This document shows positions 60,895 to 64,000 of a stretch of 64,000 nt of DNA, piece after piece. The position numbers were made by a program, and so were the translations under genes. The number at the start of each line of letters is the position of its first letter. The stretch's first letter is position 1. The stretch is from Deltaproteobacteria bacterium. Its GTDB lineage: Bacteria > Myxococcota_A > JAADFL01. Where the stretch lies: positions 7,656-71,655 of the forward strand of contig JAADFL010000171.1 of assembly GCA_013152945.1 (NCBI GenBank). Reading direction: 5' to 3'. The notes below the pieces were generated by a model. It saw only the letters and a list, made by a program, of their open reading frames with translations, did not search any database and was not told the DNA's origin.

Positions 60895-61395
60895 TTGAGG
60901 ACCATGTTTTCCGTTTTCATTCTTATCTTGTGGGCGGCAGGCCCGGTAGTAGGCGCAGGATGCGGTAAAGTCGGCGGTGATGCACCGTGGTCGAAGATGG
61001 ATTATAATCATCCGGTTATTGTCCGGACATGTCCCGTGAACGAGCAACACGACGTGACCCTGGATGTCCGACCGAGAATAATTTTATCCTTTCCGGGTGA
61101 AGATGAGCCTGACCTGGATCCGAACAGCGTGAAAGCTTCAATGTTTTCCCTGGTTGCTGCGCCGGATCACGCCATCTCCCTCGATGTGTATATGAATTAC
61201 TCCGGATCGACGATAATAGTCGAGCCGAGAGAACGTTTGTTGCCGTTTGTGCGATATTATTTGAAACAGAAAACGGGAATCGAGGATGAACATGGTAATG
61301 CTGTTACGAACCTGGCATCTATATCATTCGTGACATGTGACGCCGGCGGAGATTCGTGTACCCCCGGCGGCCCGGATACAAATATTGGGCCATGA
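60895..61395 (+). CDS. Small exported lipoprotein with Big_5-like Ig domain
   Basis: About 166 residues. The N-terminus FSVFILILWAAGPVVGAGC ends in a lipobox-like GAGC. The mature part has one Ig-like domain (VIVRTCPVNEQHDVTLDVRP; LSFPGEDEPDLDPNSVKASM; YLKQKTGIEDEHGNAVTNLA), of the bacterial Ig-like family that often starts 'P-x-n-x-x-x-V...p-I-x-l-x-F'. The start is not certain: TTG at 60886, TTG at 60895 (AGGA 10 bases upstream, used here) or ATG at 60904. Its stop overlaps the start of the next gene (ATGA). It belongs with the barrel and cytochrome genes and could be a structural part of that assembly. Confidence 0.6.
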   Translation: MRTMFSVFILILWAAGPVVGAGCGKVGGDAPWSKMDYNHPVIVRTCPVNEQHDVTLDVRPRIILSFPGEDEPDLDPNSVKASMFSLVAAPDHAISLDVYMNYSGSTIIVEPRERLLPFVRYYLKQKTGIEDEHGNAVTNLASISFVTCDAGGDSCTPGGPDTNIGP

Positions 61396-61766
61396 GAAGG
61401 TTGATTTTCATACTGGGGCCTGGTGCCGTCTTGGCAATGCTTTTAGGGTGTGACACCCGGCCGAGAGTGGAATTGCTGGAGGGCAGGTTTTTCGAAGAGG
61501 TCCGTATTGTGGCCCTGCACAAGGGCAAGACGACCAAAAAGGATGTGCTTGACCTGTTAGGGCCGCCGTGGCGAAAGACCGGCCCCCCGCAAGCTGAAGA
61601 ATGGGAATACTATGCCAGGTACCGGAGGGTGCCGGCAAAGATTCTGGGTGTTTTTTCAAAGGGCAGGGCGAAAGTGATGTTCAGGCGCATGACAATCAAG
61701 TTTGAAGCAAATGTTGTAGAGCATGTGTCTCATGAGGATTCACCCGTGGATAATGAGAAATACTGA
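61392..61766 (+). CDS. Small lipoprotein with SmpA/BamE-like fold
   Basis: A 124-residue protein with signal peptide MRRLIFILGPGAVLAMLLGC (lipobox cysteine 20). The sequence then shows ALHKGKTTKKDVLDLLGPPW and EEWEYYARYRR, the turn-helix plus strand pattern of SmpA/OmlA (BamE) domains, in which K/G-x-T-x-x-x-V-x-x-x-L-G-x-P is conserved. BamE-like proteins stabilise outer-membrane protein assembly. Here it may support assembly of the barrel encoded earlier in the same operon; that is inference. It overlaps the preceding gene by four bases. Confidence 0.75.
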   Translation: MRRLIFILGPGAVLAMLLGCDTRPRVELLEGRFFEEVRIVALHKGKTTKKDVLDLLGPPWRKTGPPQAEEWEYYARYRRVPAKILGVFSKGRAKVMFRRMTIKFEANVVEHVSHEDSPVDNEKY

Positions 61767-61797
61767 CGAAGGTCCCCGGCCGGCATGCGAGGCCCGG

Positions 61798-64000
61798 TTA
61801 TTCAAGAGGTAAGGCTTTTTCTTTGGTGTAGTTTTTTTCGACCGATGCATCGAACAAGCCCAGGATATCCGTGAAATTCGTTTTCCTATCGTAAAGGAGC
61901 CTGTACATGGAATATCCGGCCAATACAGCCTTTGTATAATGGCGCGTCTCGTCGAACGGAATGTCTTCGATGAACACTTTGATTGGGCCGGGACCGAAGC
62001 GATCGATCCATTCATCGAGTTTTTCTTCACCCGCATTGTAGGCGGCGGCGGCAAGCGCGATGTTGCCTCTGTATTTTTGAAGCAGGCGTGACAGGTACCA
62101 TGCAGAGAAATCCAGGCTCGTATTGACATCGAGTAGCCGGTTCGGTGAGAAAGCAGGAATCTTCCGAAACCCGGCCATGGCCTTGCCTGTTTCAGGCATC
62201 AACTGCATCAAGCCGATAGCACCGGCCTTGGATATCGCCGCCGGATTGAAAGCGCTTTCCTGTCGCATGACAGCATAAAGAAACAGGGGATCGATATTAT
62301 AGTTCTTCGAGATCAAGGAAATGTCGTTTGCAAAAGGCCTGGGAAATATTGCCTGCAAAAGCATGGAGTCCATGCCCTTGAAAATTCGGCCCGCAGCTTT
62401 CTTTGCAAGGCGAAAGGCCTTGTCAGGAAAGCCCAGGGTTTCGATGAGACGGATGAAAAAGATTGTTTCGGTTTTTGAGAATCCAGCCATGCCACCGGTT
62501 GCAGACAACTTTTCTGCTGCTTCTTTGAACAGGCCGTGGGAAGAAAGAATAGTGGTTTCATTCAAAATGTTACGCATTTTAGGACTCATATCATGCAGTA
62601 CATCTTGAAGCTTCAATCCACTGGTCTGGCTTTTTTTGTCAAAAGCATCGAGTTCGTTATGTGTTTGAGTGGCTCCAAGCCGGATAAGTGATGAAGCCGA
62701 CAAAAAATAATAATAGGTTCCAAAAGAGTGCTTCAATATTTTTTTATATATCGAAAGCGCCCTTGTTTCATTCACCGCCTGCAGCAGGTGGGCCTTCCAA
62801 TAAACAGCGGTTTGTTTTTCAGCGCCTGCAATCCTGGAGTTGTCAAGGCCCTTCAATGCCGTCTTGATCTTTCTGGCTTTGATCAGCGACCATGTCCGGT
62901 ACCACTTGGCCTTGTTTTTACCAGGGGCTCTTGAAAGCGATGCGTATTTACCGAACAGTCTTGCCGCATCTTCGTATTTTTTTAAAATCAGAGAAAGATA
63001 TGCTTGAAAGTACAGCGCTCTTTTACCCTGCAATTTTCCCGGGAATTTGTTCCAAACCAATGCATTTACTTCAAGAGCTTTCCTGAAATTTCCGGAGTAG
63101 GCCAAAGATTTCGCCATCCACCTGCCGGCATCAGGCGCCGAATTACTGCACTTCGGTTTTGAAGCCAATCGGTCGAACAGCTTGGCTGCACGGTCGAACC
63201 GTCTTTGTACGAAAGCGAGGCGGGCCTTGATATAAAGAAACTTACACGTTCGATTCGGAGATACCTTTTTTATCAAAGAAATTTCATGCTCCACCTGGAA
63301 GGGCAGATGTGCATCCAAAAAGGCATCCAGAAGTTTCAATTTATCTTTTTCGCCAAGGGCAGCATTTGAAACACCATTTGAATTGAGTTCGTTCAAATCA
63401 TGAAGGGCCTCAAAAACAAAACCGCCCGGTTTTATCGACAGCGTATTTTTCATTGCCGTTCTTATTGCTGATTTGAAACTCGATGCCGCTCCGGTCAGGT
63501 CGCCTTGATTGCTGAGGGCGAGTCCGGTCACGAAGTCCCTGTATCCCTTGGGCCACGGTCTTGTGGTTTCGTTAATGTACTCCAGGGCTTTTGCAGGAAG
63601 ACCGGAAGCAAGTAATGCATGCACCAAGCCGATTTTCGCCCGGCCGTTGTCTGTTCGGGTCATCCGGTGGTTGCAAGTCTTTAGAAATACTTGTGCGGCT
63701 TCTTTAGGGTTGGAACACCTCGTAAGGGCCTGTGCAAGGTTCAGGAGCCTATAGCCTTCCAAGCCTTGTTCAAGTCCGGTTTCAGCCTTTTTGAAATTGG
63801 ATATGGCCTGGCATGGCTTGCCTGTGGATAGCAATAATAATCCTCTGATAAAATTGATTCTTGCCCGTTGCGTATCTCCTGTTTGCTTGAGGCAATTGGA
63901 AAGTGGCAGGAAGGCTGCTTGCGGCACATTATCCCTCGCAAGGATGAGAGCCAGGCGGCACGATTCCTGTTTGCCGAACAGGAACCTTTCCGCAAAGGCG
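61798..64000 (-). CDS. Slt-type soluble lytic transglycosylase, 5'-truncated by the window edge
   Basis: The frame is open past base 64000, so the GTG at 63927 is internal and the true start lies outside. At least 733 residues are visible. The N-terminal part is a helical superhelix of TPR/Slt U-domain type (AQALTRCSNPKEAAQVFLK; RARINFIRGLLLLSTGKP). The C-terminal catalytic domain has the SLT motif DPLFLYAVMRQESAFNPAAI with its catalytic glutamate, SKAGAIGLMQLMPETGKAM and LAAAAYNAGEEKLDEWIDRF. The enzyme cuts peptidoglycan strands and forms 1,6-anhydro ends. It converges with the small lipoprotein gene. The end of the protein (FDASVEKNYTKEKALPLE) is complete. Confidence 0.92.
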   Translation of the reverse strand, partial: AFAERFLFGKQESCRLALILARDNVPQAAFLPLSNCLKQTGDTQRARINFIRGLLLLSTGKPCQAISNFKKAETGLEQGLEGYRLLNLAQALTRCSNPKEAAQVFLKTCNHRMTRTDNGRAKIGLVHALLASGLPAKALEYINETTRPWPKGYRDFVTGLALSNQGDLTGAASSFKSAIRTAMKNTLSIKPGGFVFEALHDLNELNSNGVSNAALGEKDKLKLLDAFLDAHLPFQVEHEISLIKKVSPNRTCKFLYIKARLAFVQRRFDRAAKLFDRLASKPKCSNSAPDAGRWMAKSLAYSGNFRKALEVNALVWNKFPGKLQGKRALYFQAYLSLILKKYEDAARLFGKYASLSRAPGKNKAKWYRTWSLIKARKIKTALKGLDNSRIAGAEKQTAVYWKAHLLQAVNETRALSIYKKILKHSFGTYYYFLSASSLIRLGATQTHNELDAFDKKSQTSGLKLQDVLHDMSPKMRNILNETTILSSHGLFKEAAEKLSATGGMAGFSKTETIFFIRLIETLGFPDKAFRLAKKAAGRIFKGMDSMLLQAIFPRPFANDISLISKNYNIDPLFLYAVMRQESAFNPAAISKAGAIGLMQLMPETGKAMAGFRKIPAFSPNRLLDVNTSLDFSAWYLSRLLQKYRGNIALAAAAYNAGEEKLDEWIDRFGPGPIKVFIEDIPFDETRHYTKAVLAGYSMYRLLYDRKTNFTDILGLFDASVEKNYTKEKALPLE

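Overview
The window reads as chromosomal DNA of a deltaproteobacterium-like organism, most plausibly Myxococcota or a neighbouring lineage. I infer this from the many cysteine-rich lipoproteins, the Asp-Thr-repeat lipoprotein, the tandem ArsA-family ATPases, the PilZ, FHA, HEAT and TPR proteins, and the divided purH. The phylum cannot be fixed without a search. An oxygen-independent ribonucleotide reductase and a 13-heme c-type cytochrome suggest anaerobic or facultative growth. I recognised no rRNA, tRNA, CRISPR array or intact transposase.

Layout: (1) 1-5451: the end of a GGDEF diguanylate cyclase and a CvpA protein on +, then a - strand operon of two ArsA-family ATPases, a YjbQ protein and a TPR lipoprotein. 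(2) 5904-8317: a class III ribonucleotide reductase whose glycyl-radical segment is a separate 55-residue gene, preceded by two NrdR-type boxes 32 bp apart. (3) 8483-12038: a purine operon (purN, then purH as two genes) running into a CooT-like protein and a histidine phosphatase. (4) 12035-18867: the RNA methyltransferases RlmD and TrmB, a hybrid histidine kinase, a NUDIX hydrolase, an AMMECR1 protein, an aminotransferase and a PilZ protein. (5) 19093-29203: a HEAT lipoprotein on +, then - strand genes for an outer-membrane protein, an FN3 lipoprotein, DapB, a TPR lipoprotein, an FHA protein and a TonB-dependent receptor. (6) 29204-29742: a gene-free patch with palindromes and what looks like one end of an IS21-type element. 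(7) 29743-48784: the most unusual region, a roughly 19-kb - strand operon encoding a secreted SpvB/FG-GAP/RHS protein (Tc-toxin B/C type), a small Cys-rich lipoprotein, a 2081-residue lipoprotein joining Cys-rich modules to a Tc-toxin-A-like C-terminus, a 1147-residue Cys-rich lipoprotein, a tail-collar-like exported protein and another exported protein sharing its N-terminal domain. (8) 49366-56492: upp, a patatin-like protein without its catalytic serine, a Fur-family regulator, a glycosyltransferase, a polysaccharide deacetylase, the AMMECR1-associated radical SAM enzyme, an alpha/beta hydrolase and a response regulator. (9) 56637-64000: the Asp-Thr-repeat lipoprotein, a barrel-like protein translationally coupled to a 13-heme cytochrome and two small lipoproteins, and the C-terminal part of a Slt-type lytic transglycosylase.

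The best candidate for an undescribed system is region 7. Tc toxins normally lack Sec signals, but here the A-like partner carries a lipobox and the B/C-like partner a Sec signal, so the complex would be exported by Sec and attached to the cell surface. The divided anaerobic ribonucleotide reductase is the second most interesting feature.
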